From: VMDJ01 sp038144195
GTDB lineage: Bacteria; Pseudomonadota; Gammaproteobacteria; Chromatiales; Chromatiaceae
Direction: 5' to 3'
Length of the DNA stretch: 64,000 nucleotides
NCBI GenBank assembly: GCA_038144195.1
Contig: JAYQNH010000002.1
Coordinates: 372,001-436,000, forward strand
This document shows, piece by piece, positions 1 to 9,168 of the stretch. Within the stretch, counting starts at the first letter, position 1, and the number at the start of each line of letters is the position of its first letter. Below the pieces are notes generated by a model that worked only from the letters and a program-made list of their open reading frames with translations, ran no database searches and was not told where the DNA came from. The position numbers were made by a program, and so were the translations under genes.

Positions 1-412
1 TCCAAAGCAGTACCTGAGGACGAATTCCCGTCCAAACTGGCAAGCCATGACTGCGCATCAAGCGCTCTGTCGCCTCTCGATCGAACACGGTTTGCAGGTA
101 AAAACGTTTACCCGCCTGCTCATCGACCAAATCTTTAGCCGCCACCTCTTCGTGACGGTAGCTGTATTGCTGCAGTAGATCTGTCGCCTGCGGCAAAATA
201 ACCAACGCCTCATCGCGTTCAACAATCTTTTGATTGCCAGAGACCTGAATCAAAACCTTTTTCAGGGCACTGGATAGCGCTTTCGCTCGCGCTTGATCAC
301 CGTCGTCCGGCACCTGGATTTCCGCTTTGTAGAGCTCAGCCACGTCCACTGCTAGCGCCATTGGGGCCAACAGAACACAACTTATCAATGCAGGAAGTCG
401 AAGCCATTTCAT
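1..412 (-). CDS. DUF2066 domain-containing exported protein (partial, C-terminus outside window)
   Basis: The reading frame opens at an ATG at 412 and runs off the left edge with 137 codons visible. It begins with a typical signal peptide (MKWLR, a hydrophobic stretch, then cleavage near ALA-VDV at about residue 21). The following sequence (VDVAELYKAEIQVPDD, later KALSSALKKVLIQVSGN) matches the start of the DUF2066 family of periplasmic proteins of unknown function, which is typically found divergent from purM in gammaproteobacteria, as here. Only 53 bases separate the two start codons, so the promoters must overlap. No function is established. Confidence 0.8.
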   Translation of the reverse strand, partial: MKWLRLPALISCVLLAPMALAVDVAELYKAEIQVPDDGDQARAKALSSALKKVLIQVSGNQKIVERDEALVILPQATDLLQQYSYRHEEVAAKDLVDEQAGKRFYLQTVFDREATERLMRSHGLPVWTGIRPQVLLW

Positions 413-465
413 AAGATAGAGTGTAACAGCTCGCCCTCAGCCGAGGGCAAAACGAGGCATGCGAA

Positions 466-1575
466 ATGGCGCCTAAAAAGGTAAAATTCGCAGCCAAGCA
501 AAACCCTTCTCTGGAGCCCGCCTTGAGCGATTCATCCTCTACCCCAAAAACTGGTCTGAGTTATGCCGCTGCCGGTGTCGATATCGATGCTGGTGAAGCC
601 TTAGTCGAACGCATCAAGCCGGTCGTCAAAAACACTTTCCGCACTGGCGTTCTTTCTGGCCTTGGTGGCTTTGGTGCGTTGTTTGAATTACCAGAGGGTT
701 ACAAAAAACCTGTTTTGGTATCTGGCACCGATGGCGTTGGTACCAAACTTAAGCTTGCGCTGCAGATGAAGAAGCACGACACCATCGGCATCGATTTGGT
801 TGCCATGTGTGTAAACGACATCATCGTGACGGGCGCAGAGCCATTGTTCTTCTTGGACTACTACGCAACCGGTCACTTAGATGTCGATACTGCCACCGCT
901 GTAGTTACCGGTATTGCCGAAGGTTGCTCACGCTCAGGCTGCGCATTAACCGGCGGCGAAACCGCTGAGATGCCCGACATGTATGACGCGGAAGATTATG
1001 ATCTTGCAGGCTTTGCCGTCGGCATTGTCGAAAAAGATCAGATCTTGAACCCAGATGAAGTCAAAGTGGGCGACGTACTGTTAGGTCTTGCATCATCTGG
1101 ACCACACTCAAATGGTTATTCATTGGTGCGCAAGGTGATTGAAGTTAGCGGTGAATCATTAGACACACCGTTTGGTGGCAGAACACTCGGCGAAGCGTTG
1201 CTTGAACCTACCCATCTCTATGTAAAGCCATTGCTTGAGCTCCTTAAGCATGTGCGCGTTCACGCACTGGCCCACATCACAGGTGGCGGCTTAACCGAAA
1301 ACTTACCTCGTGTGCTTCCAGCAAAGAGTAAGGCCGTTATCGAACGCAATGCGTGGACACTGCCACCGGTCTTCGAATGGCTACAGTCTCGCGGCAATAT
1401 CGCCGAGAGTGAGATGCTGCGCACCTTTAACTGCGGTGTTGGTATGGTGGCCTGCGTATCGCCAGACGATGTTGCAGAAACCAAACGCATTCTCGAAGAA
1501 CAAGGCGAGACCGTGTTCGAACTGGGACGCATTGAAGCATCGGACAAAGACGAAGCCTTCGTCGAATACGTTTAA
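466..1575 (+). CDS. purM: Phosphoribosylformylglycinamidine cyclo-ligase (AIR synthetase)
   Basis: PurM closes the imidazole ring of 5-aminoimidazole ribonucleotide from FGAM with ATP, the fifth step of de novo purine synthesis, in the cytosol. The core starts at about residue 31 (LSYAAAGVDIDAG, as in E. coli), with the nucleotide-binding GTDGVGTK at 87-94 and the family motifs GGETAEMP and HITGGG. At 369 residues it is about 24 longer than E. coli PurM because of a polar N-terminal extension. The ATG at 466 has a GAGG about 9 bases upstream, but an internal start near the core cannot be excluded. purN follows after 3 bases, so the two are surely cotranscribed. Confidence 0.97.
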   Translation: MAPKKVKFAAKQNPSLEPALSDSSSTPKTGLSYAAAGVDIDAGEALVERIKPVVKNTFRTGVLSGLGGFGALFELPEGYKKPVLVSGTDGVGTKLKLALQMKKHDTIGIDLVAMCVNDIIVTGAEPLFFLDYYATGHLDVDTATAVVTGIAEGCSRSGCALTGGETAEMPDMYDAEDYDLAGFAVGIVEKDQILNPDEVKVGDVLLGLASSGPHSNGYSLVRKVIEVSGESLDTPFGGRTLGEALLEPTHLYVKPLLELLKHVRVHALAHITGGGLTENLPRVLPAKSKAVIERNAWTLPPVFEWLQSRGNIAESEMLRTFNCGVGMVACVSPDDVAETKRILEEQGETVFELGRIEASDKDEAFVEYV

Positions 1576-1578
1576 TCG

Positions 1579-2232
1579 ATGAGCCAACCCGCCTCACTGG
1601 TCGTATTGATCTCAGGTAGCGGTAGCAACCTTCAAGCGATTATCGATCAGTGTGCTGATAAACACATTAACGCGTCTATCTGTCGTGTGATCAGTAACAA
1701 AGCAGATGTAAAAGGTTTGGCGCGTGCCGAAGCTGCAGGCATCACCACACAAGTTATCGATCACACCCAATATGCGGATCGAGAAACCTTTGATGCCGCA
1801 TTGATTGAAGTGATTGATCAATGCAAACCCGACCTTGTCGTACTCGCAGGCTTCATGCGCATCCTCACAGAAGGGTTCGTCACGCATTTCAAAGGGCGAT
1901 TAATCAATATCCACCCTTCCCTTCTACCCAAGTATCAAGGATTGGATACACATCAACGCGCTATCGATGCCGGTGACAGTGAGGCCGGTGCCAGTGTGCA
2001 TTTTGTGACCGAAGAGCTTGATGGCGGCCCCGTGATTGCTCAAGCGAAAGTCACCGTTGAAGCAAACGACACGGCAGAGACATTAGCGAAGCGTGTGCTC
2101 ACCGTTGAGCACGGCATCTTTCCAGCTGTGATCGGTTGGTTTGCTGATAAGCGCCTGCAATTGGATAACAACCACATTGTGTTTGATCAGCAAGCGCTCT
2201 CAAGCCCTATTCAGTGGCCACTCGCTAATTAA
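1579..2232 (+). CDS. purN: Phosphoribosylglycinamide formyltransferase (GART)
   Basis: PurN transfers a formyl group from 10-formyl-THF to glycinamide ribonucleotide (third step of purine synthesis). The phosphate-binding loop SGSGSN is at residues 12-17. The catalytic trio is in place: N110, H112 in HPSLLPKYQG, and D148 in DGGPVI, corresponding to N106, H108 and D144 of E. coli. The length of 217 residues is normal for the family. It sits in the usual purM-purN operon with 3 bases before it, and the next gene starts 2 bases after it. No disruption is seen. Confidence 0.97.
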   Translation: MSQPASLVVLISGSGSNLQAIIDQCADKHINASICRVISNKADVKGLARAEAAGITTQVIDHTQYADRETFDAALIEVIDQCKPDLVVLAGFMRILTEGFVTHFKGRLINIHPSLLPKYQGLDTHQRAIDAGDSEAGASVHFVTEELDGGPVIAQAKVTVEANDTAETLAKRVLTVEHGIFPAVIGWFADKRLQLDNNHIVFDQQALSSPIQWPLAN

Positions 2233-2234
2233 TT

Positions 2235-3362
2235 ATGGAACAACGCACCGCCTCTGCTGATCAACTTGAACAGTTAGCTGAGGTACTTCGTGAGTATCTA
2301 AGCGATAGAGATGCGCATCGCGAAGACACGCTCAACTATCTCTACACAAAGCCAGAATTGATCGCCGCAGCAAGCTTAATCGCCCCTTTTGATGCTGAAC
2401 AATGGCTAGACTTATTTGCCAAGTGCTACAACTCACTCGAGGCAAAAGCGCGTGACTTAAAAATCAACAAGCCACTGCATGCCGAGTGTTTTACCTTGTA
2501 TATCCCTCTAGCGCTGCATATCGCACAGCATCGCATAGACATTCTTGATCAACATTCGCACGCCCCCATCATTGGTATTAATGGTGGACAAGGCTCTGGC
2601 AAAACAACGCTTAACTACCTGCTGCAGATCGTCCTCAAAGAAGCGTTTGGATTGCATGCTGTTGGCGTATCAATTGACGACTTTTACAAAACCTATGCTG
2701 ATCGTAATGCCATGGCTGAGTCCATTCACCCCTTATTCGCCACCCGCTCTGTTGCTGGAACACATGACACAACGCTTGCCATCAACACGCTCAAAACACT
2801 ACGAAACTTAAGCAGTAGCGCATGCTCGATACCACGTTTTGATAAATCACTTTTTAACGGCGAAGGTGATCGGTTAGCCGAATCTAAATGGACTACCACC
2901 CTAGCACCGGTTGATGTCGTCTTATTTGAAGGTTGGTTCGTCGCTGCTGAGCCACAGACTGATGATGAACTTAAGCACGCTATTAATGATCGGGAACGCG
3001 AAGAAGACCCTGAGGGCGTTTGGCGCCAAACACTCAATCATCACCTAGCGACAGATTATGCCGAGCTATTTGATTTGCTCGATGAGTTAATCGTTATTCA
3101 AGTTGGCGGCATGGAAACCATCTATCGCAATCGTGAGCTACAAGAACAAAAGCTGCGTGATGCGACGAAAGATAATGCCGGCGGTGCTGGCGCTATGTCA
3201 CCCGAAGCGGTGATTCGTTTTATTGCACTTTATGAACGCACCACAAGACATATGCTCAAAATGCTACCAAACAGAGCGCGCATTGTGATGAATTTAGGTG
3301 AAAGGCATCGCATCGAAAGCGTGCGAGTTAACCCGCCTTCCGATGAGTTACGCGGATTTTAA
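2235..3362 (+). CDS. P-loop kinase, probable D-glycerate 3-kinase (GLYK family)
   Basis: The first ~105 residues form a helical N-terminal region. A P-loop kinase follows, with the Walker A motif GINGGQGSGKTT at 114-125, then SIDDFY at 146-151 and LFEGWFV near 230. This combination is characteristic of the plant-type glycerate kinase family (related to uridine and pantothenate kinases), which phosphorylates D-glycerate to 3-phosphoglycerate. The gene starts 2 bases after purN and its stop abuts the convergent dcd gene. It has no obvious link to purines; in photorespiratory or glycolate metabolism it would sit downstream of GlcDEF, and glcF is present at 33189. The substrate is inferred from family only. 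Confidence 0.75.
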   Translation: MEQRTASADQLEQLAEVLREYLSDRDAHREDTLNYLYTKPELIAAASLIAPFDAEQWLDLFAKCYNSLEAKARDLKINKPLHAECFTLYIPLALHIAQHRIDILDQHSHAPIIGINGGQGSGKTTLNYLLQIVLKEAFGLHAVGVSIDDFYKTYADRNAMAESIHPLFATRSVAGTHDTTLAINTLKTLRNLSSSACSIPRFDKSLFNGEGDRLAESKWTTTLAPVDVVLFEGWFVAAEPQTDDELKHAINDREREEDPEGVWRQTLNHHLATDYAELFDLLDELIVIQVGGMETIYRNRELQEQKLRDATKDNAGGAGAMSPEAVIRFIALYERTTRHMLKMLPNRARIVMNLGERHRIESVRVNPPSDELRGF

Positions 3363-3956
3363 TTAATCGCCTTTCTCATCATCACTGATACGTGATGCCA
3401 ACGGACCTGATTGATGTCGGTACTTTGCATCTTCACGCTTGGTATAAGGACGCTCTGCATAACCTGACATAGTCTCAAAACTCATCGCACCTATACCCAT
3501 ACCCGGACGCAAGGCGAGCGGTAACTTACCTGAGTTAAAGAACTCCAATACGATATTGCCATCCCAACCTGGATCGATGCGATGTGCAGTGACGTGCACC
3601 ATCAAACCCAATCGCGCCAAGCTAGAGCGGCCATCAAGCCATCCCACCAAATCACCTGGTAGTGAAATTGATTCTAAGGTGATGCCTAATGCCAGCTCAC
3701 CCGGATGCAAGACAAAGGTCTCTTCATCTGAGACATAAATCTCATCACCCATCACCTTCTCAACCGCTTTATTCACTGACTCTTTGGTGCCAGACAAATC
3801 GATATACGGAATAGTGTGTGAGCTGAAGACGCGGAACTGATGACCTAAGCGAAGGTCGACACTAACGCCACTGATCTTTGCATTATCAGGGCGTGGAGTG
3901 ATCGAAATATGACCCTCATCGAGTGATTTGATGATGTCGCGATCGCAAAGTCTCAT
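3363..3956 (-). CDS. dcd: dCTP deaminase
   Basis: Dcd deaminates dCTP to dUTP, the main source of dUMP for thymidylate synthesis in gammaproteobacteria. The 197 residues include the family block GRSSLARLGL at 109-118. Residues known to matter in the E. coli enzyme are at the same positions: S111, R115 and E138 (in LEFF). The C-terminal lid (YRHQSGPLASRISDDEKGD) is complete. It is convergent with the glycerate-kinase-like gene (adjacent stops) and lies 9 bases downstream of ilvD on the same strand, so it may be read from the ilvD transcript. Confidence 0.96.
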   Translation of the reverse strand: MRLCDRDIIKSLDEGHISITPRPDNAKISGVSVDLRLGHQFRVFSSHTIPYIDLSGTKESVNKAVEKVMGDEIYVSDEETFVLHPGELALGITLESISLPGDLVGWLDGRSSLARLGLMVHVTAHRIDPGWDGNIVLEFFNSGKLPLALRPGMGIGAMSFETMSGYAERPYTKREDAKYRHQSGPLASRISDDEKGD

Positions 3957-3965
3957 GCGTGTTCC

Positions 3966-5801
3966 TTATTTTTCGAGTTGAGAAAGGTCGCGAACCGCGC
4001 CTTTGTCTGCAGCGGTTGCCAATAATGCATACGCCTTTAACGCAGCTGACACTGCACGCGGACGATCTTTAGCTGGCTTCCACCCTTTCTTGTCTTGTTC
4101 CGCACGACGCGCTACCAACTCAGTCTCATCAATCAACACATCAATAGAGCGATTGGGAATGTCGATACGGATCATATCGCCATCACGCACTAAACCGATG
4201 TTGCCGCCACCGGCAGCCTCTGGTGAAGCATGACCAATCGATAGACCTGAAGTACCACCTGAGAAACGACCATCCGTCAGAAGCGCGCACGCTTTACCAA
4301 GACCTTTCGACTTGATGTAAGAGGTTGGATACAGCATCTCCTGCATACCCGGACCACCTTTTGGACCTTCGTAACGCACAATCACCACATCACCGGCTTT
4401 CACTTGATCATTTAGGATGTGATCAACCGCTTCATCTTGCGATTCGGTGACATGCGCAGGGCCTTCAAAGACCAAAATAGATTCATCCACGCCAGCGGTT
4501 TTCACCACACAGCCATCTTCAGCCAAGTTGCCAAATAAAACCGCTAGGCCACCCTCTTGCGAATACGCATTCTCAATTGAGCGAACACAACCTTCCTTAC
4601 GGTCATCATCTAGCGATGGCCAACGGGTGTCTTGGCTAAAGGCCACTTGCGTTGGAATACCCGCAGGACCTGCCATATAAAATTTCTTCACCTCATCAGA
4701 GGGTGAACGCATGATGTCCCACTGATCTAAAACGGCACCCATGTTCTCGCCACCCACATGCGGCACATCAGTATGCAATTTACCCGCGCGATCTAGCTCA
4801 CCCAAGATTGCCATGATGCCACCGGCACGATGCACATCCTCAATATGATACTTAGGTGTATTCGGTGCAACCTTACACAGCTGCGGTACCACGTGAGACA
4901 TACGATCGATATCTGCCAAGGTAAAAACAATTTCCGCTTCTTGAGCAATCGCTAACAAGTGCAGGATGGTATTGGTTGAACCACCCATCGCGATATCTAG
5001 AGTGATCGCATTTTCAAAAGCCTTAAAGCCAACACTGCGCGGCAAGATGCGCTCGTTATCGTTCTCGTAATAATCCTTAGCCATATCCACGATACGACGA
5101 CCGGCTTCTAGGAACAGGTGCTCACGATCAGCGTGAGTTGCCACAACAGTACCGTTACCTGGCAACGCCAAACCTAAGGCCTCCGCCAAACAGTTCATTG
5201 AGTTTGCGGTAAACATACCCGAGCAGGAACCACAGGTCGGACAAGCCGAACGCTCAACGATATCCACTTGCTCATCCGACGCTTTCGGATCTGCCGCAAG
5301 CACCATCGCATCAACGAGGTCGAGCTTATGCTCAGCAAGTTTGGTTTTACCGGCCTCCATTGGACCACCGGTAACGAAAATCACAGGGATGTTCAAACGC
5401 ATCGACGCCATCAACATTCCTGGGGTGATTTTGTCGCAGTTCGAGATACACACGATCGCATCTGCGCAATGCGCGTTCACCATGTACTCAACGCTATCCG
5501 CAATGATGTCGCGCGAAGGCAATGAGTAAAGCATGCCATCGTGACCCATTGCGATACCGTCATCGACTGCAATGGTGTTGAATTCTTTCGCAACGCCGCC
5601 CGCCTTTTCGATCTCACGAGCTACGAGCTGACCCATATCTTTTAAATGAACGTGGCCAGGAACGAACTGAGTGAATGAGTTAGCGACTGCGATAATGGGC
5701 TTATGGAAATCGTCGTCCTTCATACCAGTGGCTCGCCATAAAGCGCGCGCACCTGCCATGTTGCGGCCTGCGGTAGAGGTTTTCGAACGGTATTGAGGCA
5801 T
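3966..5801 (-). CDS. ilvD: Dihydroxy-acid dehydratase
   Basis: IlvD dehydrates 2,3-dihydroxy-isovalerate and -methylvalerate in valine and isoleucine synthesis. The 611 residues are close to the 616 of E. coli. The iron-sulfur cluster and metal-site residues are visible: C122-D123-K124 in ISNCDKITPG, and C187, C190 and C193 within ACPTCGSCSGMF, along with GGSTNT and the C-terminal GRFSGGTSGLSIGH region. The start at 5801 gives the usual MPQYRSKTST N-terminus. The gene is divergent from a TetR-family regulator 127 bases away; whether that regulator acts on it cannot be told from sequence. Confidence 0.97.
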   Translation of the reverse strand: MPQYRSKTSTAGRNMAGARALWRATGMKDDDFHKPIIAVANSFTQFVPGHVHLKDMGQLVAREIEKAGGVAKEFNTIAVDDGIAMGHDGMLYSLPSRDIIADSVEYMVNAHCADAIVCISNCDKITPGMLMASMRLNIPVIFVTGGPMEAGKTKLAEHKLDLVDAMVLAADPKASDEQVDIVERSACPTCGSCSGMFTANSMNCLAEALGLALPGNGTVVATHADREHLFLEAGRRIVDMAKDYYENDNERILPRSVGFKAFENAITLDIAMGGSTNTILHLLAIAQEAEIVFTLADIDRMSHVVPQLCKVAPNTPKYHIEDVHRAGGIMAILGELDRAGKLHTDVPHVGGENMGAVLDQWDIMRSPSDEVKKFYMAGPAGIPTQVAFSQDTRWPSLDDDRKEGCVRSIENAYSQEGGLAVLFGNLAEDGCVVKTAGVDESILVFEGPAHVTESQDEAVDHILNDQVKAGDVVIVRYEGPKGGPGMQEMLYPTSYIKSKGLGKACALLTDGRFSGGTSGLSIGHASPEAAGGGNIGLVRDGDMIRIDIPNRSIDVLIDETELVARRAEQDKKGWKPAKDRPRAVSAALKAYALLATAADKGAVRDLSQLEK

Positions 5802-5868
5802 TTTTGAGGTCTCCGCCGTTTTGCTTCAAAAGACGCGCATTATCCGACCCCTAACGGGTTCAAAGCAA

Positions 5869-5896
5869 TTACGATTCCCGGGTTTTCGCCTATACT
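5869..5896 (+). promoter_or_regulatory. Putative sigma-70 promoter of the TetR-family gene
   Basis: A -35-like TTACGA (5869-5874) and a -10-like TATACT (5891-5896) are separated by 16 bases, 32 bases upstream of the TetR-family start codon, in the 127-base divergent region with ilvD. The match is by eye only and the -35 box is imperfect. Confidence 0.4.
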
Positions 5897-5928
5897 GAGC
5901 AAAAATCGTACATTCATACTAAAAGATT

Positions 5929-6519
5929 ATGGCCAAAAAGAGTGAACGCACCCGTCAACGCATCATTGATGCGGCGAATCGCCTGTTTTACCACCAGGGA
6001 TATCACAACACCTCATTTACCGATGTGGTGGATGCGACCAATATCCCGCGCGGCAATATCTACTACTACTTCAAAACCAAAGATGAGATTTTGGTCGCAG
6101 CGATCCGACATCGCACCGAGCGCATAGCCGCCATGCTCGATGACTGGTCAGGTAAATACCGCACCCCCATCGAACGACTTCATCGCTTTGTGAATATCCT
6201 CGAAGATAGCGGAGACTCACTCACCCGATTTGGCTGCCCAATGGGTTCTCTGAATATCGAGCTGGGTAAAAACGATCCCGAGTTACAAGAAGAAGCCGAG
6301 AAGCTTTTTAAGGTATTTGAAGCTTGGCTGGCTGAACAATTTGACGAGCTGGGTTTTGCCGGACGCTCGCATGAATTAGCCCTGCGCGTGATCGCGATGG
6401 GGCAAGGTATCAGTGTGGTCTCACATGTCCATCGCGATGCCGGCTTCCTAAGACGAGAGCGAGATCGTATGCTCAGCATGATCAACCAACTCGTCGACGG
6501 CGAAGAAAGCTGTCTCTAG
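5929..6519 (+). CDS. TetR/AcrR family transcriptional regulator
   Basis: A 196-residue protein with a TetR-type N-terminal helix-turn-helix (residues ~8-55: RQRIIDAANRLFYHQGY, then NIPRGNIYYYFKTKDEIL), followed by an all-helical ligand-binding domain. The C-terminal half (GCPMGSLNIELGKNDPELQEE) resembles regulators of the YcdC/AcrR group that sense small hydrophobic ligands; the ligand is not predictable. It is divergent from ilvD and only 9 bases upstream of argE, so it is likely the first gene of an argE transcript. Control of arginine genes by a TetR-type protein would be unusual. Confidence 0.9.
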   Translation: MAKKSERTRQRIIDAANRLFYHQGYHNTSFTDVVDATNIPRGNIYYYFKTKDEILVAAIRHRTERIAAMLDDWSGKYRTPIERLHRFVNILEDSGDSLTRFGCPMGSLNIELGKNDPELQEEAEKLFKVFEAWLAEQFDELGFAGRSHELALRVIAMGQGISVVSHVHRDAGFLRRERDRMLSMINQLVDGEESCL

Positions 6520-6528
6520 AGATTAAAA

Positions 6529-7674
6529 ATGCCCTACCCCAAAATCGAAACTATGATGCAGCAACTGATTGCTTGCCCTTCTGTGAGCAGTGTCAGTCCA
6601 CATTGGGATCAATCAAATGAAGCTGTGATTCAACGCTTAGCCGATTGGACTAAAGCCGCTGGGTTTACGGTTGAAGTCATGCCGATCGAAGGCTTCCCGG
6701 GCAAATACAATCTCATTGCGAGTATTGGTAGCGGGCCTGATGGCTTAGTTCTCTCTGGTCACACCGATACCGTGCCGTATGACAATGGCAAATGGAATAG
6801 CGATCCCTTCAAGTTACTCGATGACAATCACAGGTGGTATGGCCTAGGCACCTGTGACATGAAAGGCTTCTTCGCCGTGGTACTCGAAGCGCTACGTGAT
6901 ATCGATCTGAAGCAATTAAAAAAGCCACTGGTTATTCTGGCAACCGCTGATGAAGAAAGCAGCATGTGCGGTGCGCGCAGCTTGCTCGATGCACAACGTC
7001 AGCTAGGTCGCCATGCGGTGATTGGCGAACCAACAGAACTCAAACCGATTCGTATGCATAAAGGCATTGCGATGGAAGCCATTCGTTTAACCGGTCGCTC
7101 AGGTCACTCAAGTAATCCTGCACTAGGTAAGAGCGCGCTAGACGGCATGTATACCGTAATCGGTGAACTGATGCAGTGGCGTCAATCATTGCAACAGCGT
7201 TATCACAACCCGATGTTTGAGATCGATGTACCCACCGTCAACTTGGGTCACATTCATGGTGGTGATAATCCAAATCGCATCTGCGCGCATTGCGAGCTGC
7301 ACTTTGATATTCGCCCACTACCCGGTATGGATATCGAAGCTTTACGTGAAGAGATTGATCATCGCTTAGCCGATGCTTTAGCGAGCACTGGGCTTCAGCT
7401 TGAACGCGTCTCGTTATTCGAAGGCATCCCCGCCATGGAAACCGATGCCAATGCGCCGATCATTCGTAGCACCGAAACACTCACCGGCAACAAAGCCCAA
7501 GCCGTTGCCTTTGGTACCGAAGGTCCCTTCTTGAATGCATTAGGTATGGATACCGTGATCATGGGGCCGGGCTCAATTGATCAAGCTCATCAACCGAATG
7601 AGTTTGTCTCGCATGATCAAGCCAAGAAAGGTATCGAGATCATTAAGTCTTTAGTGCGCGAATACTGCTGTTAA
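6529..7674 (+). CDS. argE: Acetylornithine deacetylase
   Basis: ArgE hydrolyses N-acetylornithine to ornithine in the linear arginine pathway. It is an M20-family metallohydrolase of 381 residues. Metal-site and catalytic residues are in the expected places: H78 and D80 in SGHTDTVPYD, D110 in GTCDMKGF, and E142/E143 in ADEESS (E. coli H80, D82, D112, E144/E145). The dimerisation domain lies between about 180 and 290. argA follows 61 bases later, so deacetylase and acetylglutamate synthase are clustered; such pairing of argE with argA is common in gammaproteobacteria that use ArgE rather than ArgJ. Confidence 0.95.
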   Translation: MPYPKIETMMQQLIACPSVSSVSPHWDQSNEAVIQRLADWTKAAGFTVEVMPIEGFPGKYNLIASIGSGPDGLVLSGHTDTVPYDNGKWNSDPFKLLDDNHRWYGLGTCDMKGFFAVVLEALRDIDLKQLKKPLVILATADEESSMCGARSLLDAQRQLGRHAVIGEPTELKPIRMHKGIAMEAIRLTGRSGHSSNPALGKSALDGMYTVIGELMQWRQSLQQRYHNPMFEIDVPTVNLGHIHGGDNPNRICAHCELHFDIRPLPGMDIEALREEIDHRLADALASTGLQLERVSLFEGIPAMETDANAPIIRSTETLTGNKAQAVAFGTEGPFLNALGMDTVIMGPGSIDQAHQPNEFVSHDQAKKGIEIIKSLVREYCC

Positions 7675-7735
7675 TGCTTCCAAAGTGTGAAGCACTGCTA
7701 TATCTTTGATCCTTAATTAATTTTTAACGTTCCTC

Positions 7736-9067
7736 ATGGCAAAACAAAACGCACAATTTGTTGAATGGTTTAGACAATCATCGCCTTACATCCATGCTCA
7801 TCGTAGCAAGGTGTTGGTCGTGTCGTTTGATGGCGAAGCGATTACCAATAGCGATTTTGCTTACCTAATGTATGACGTTGCCCTACTAAATGGTTTGGGC
7901 ATGAAGCTGGTACTTGTGCCTGGCGCACGCCCACAAATCGAAGAACGTCTTGCGCTACGTGGCGCCAAGATTCAGCTACATAACGGCTTGCGCATCACAG
8001 ATGAGCAAGCGCTGCAGTGTGTGAAAGATGCAGCCGGGAATGTACGTGTCGAGATCGAAGCATTGCTTTCGATGGGATTGAACAACTCTCCGATGGCAGG
8101 CACAGCAATTCGTGTTGCCTCAGGTAATCATGTCACCGCTAAACCGATTGGCATTGTCGATGGTGTGGATTACTTACATACTGGCGAAGTTCGCAAAGTG
8201 AATGCGGATGCCATTCGTGCACAGCTCGATGCGAACTCTGTCGTGCTGGTTCCACCACTTGGGTATTCACCGACAGGCGAAGCCTTTAACTTAAGCGCAC
8301 CGGATGTGGCCTCAGCTGTCGCTGTTGCTTTGCATGCCGATAAATTGATTTATCTCACCGAAGGTAAACTTAAGTTACCGGCAAGCATTAACAGCTTAGT
8401 GACCAAAGAAGTCGATGCTGTATTAGCACGTCGCAAGTCACTCACTGAAGATCAACGTCGTCTACTAATGAACGCAGCGGCAGCTTGTCGTGCCGGTGTA
8501 AAACGCACGCATATTCTGAATCGTCTAGATGATGGTGCGATTCTGAGTGAGCTATTTACGCGCGAAGGCTCTGGCTTGCTGATCACGCAAGAGCCGTTTG
8601 AACAAACGCGTCCTGCCACTATCGATGATGTTGGCGGCATTCTCGAATTGATCGAGCCACTAGAAGCGTCAGGCGCTTTGGTGAAACGTTCACGCGAAAA
8701 GCTTGAGCAAGAGATTAACTGCTTCACTGTGATTGAATGTGACGGCAGCATTATTGCGTGCGCTGCGCTCTATCCTTTTGAAAAAGAATCGACCGCAGAA
8801 GTGGCTTGCTTTGTCGTCAGCCCTGACTACCAAGGAACAGGACGTGGCGAGTCATTACTGAACCACATCGAAGCTGATGCAAAGCAACAAAAGCTCGACA
8901 GTATGTTTGTCCTCAGCACACGCACAAGTCACTGGTTTAGAGAACAAGGCTTTATGCCAAGTGATGTGAGCGCCTTACCGAAGCGCAAACGTGATCTGTA
9001 TAACTGGCAACGTAAAAGCCGGGTATTTAGTAAAAAAGCTATAAACTCTGGGCGAGAGGCGCTGTAA
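7736..9067 (+). CDS. argA: Amino-acid N-acetyltransferase (N-acetylglutamate synthase)
   Basis: ArgA makes N-acetylglutamate, the committed step of arginine synthesis, and is usually feedback-inhibited by arginine through its kinase-like domain. The 443 residues match the classical two-domain form: an amino-acid-kinase fold at about 22-280 (VPGARPQIEERL, NNSPMAGTAIRV) and a C-terminal GNAT domain at about 293-430, with the acetyl-CoA loop around SPDYQGTGRGESLL. The start (MAKQNAQFVEWFRQSSPYI) matches E. coli-type ArgA. A strong terminator lies 54 bases after the stop. Confidence 0.96.
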   Translation: MAKQNAQFVEWFRQSSPYIHAHRSKVLVVSFDGEAITNSDFAYLMYDVALLNGLGMKLVLVPGARPQIEERLALRGAKIQLHNGLRITDEQALQCVKDAAGNVRVEIEALLSMGLNNSPMAGTAIRVASGNHVTAKPIGIVDGVDYLHTGEVRKVNADAIRAQLDANSVVLVPPLGYSPTGEAFNLSAPDVASAVAVALHADKLIYLTEGKLKLPASINSLVTKEVDAVLARRKSLTEDQRRLLMNAAAACRAGVKRTHILNRLDDGAILSELFTREGSGLLITQEPFEQTRPATIDDVGGILELIEPLEASGALVKRSREKLEQEINCFTVIECDGSIIACAALYPFEKESTAEVACFVVSPDYQGTGRGESLLNHIEADAKQQKLDSMFVLSTRTSHWFREQGFMPSDVSALPKRKRDLYNWQRKSRVFSKKAINSGREAL

Positions 9068-9120
9068 GGCGCTATCTATTAAATTTTTTCTTAGCCCAAT
9101 CAGTAAATATCACTCATAAA

Positions 9121-9148
9121 AAAGCCGGATGATTTCTCATCCGGCTTT
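9121..9148 (+). terminator. Intrinsic terminator after argA
   Basis: A perfect 12-bp stem (AAAGCCGGATGA / TCATCCGGCTTT) with a 4-base loop, followed by a short T-rich stretch. Runs of A on the other side make it usable by the convergent 9169-10130 gene as well, so it is probably bidirectional. Confidence 0.85.
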
Positions 9149-9168
9149 CTTATTTCGCTGTGGTGCGA

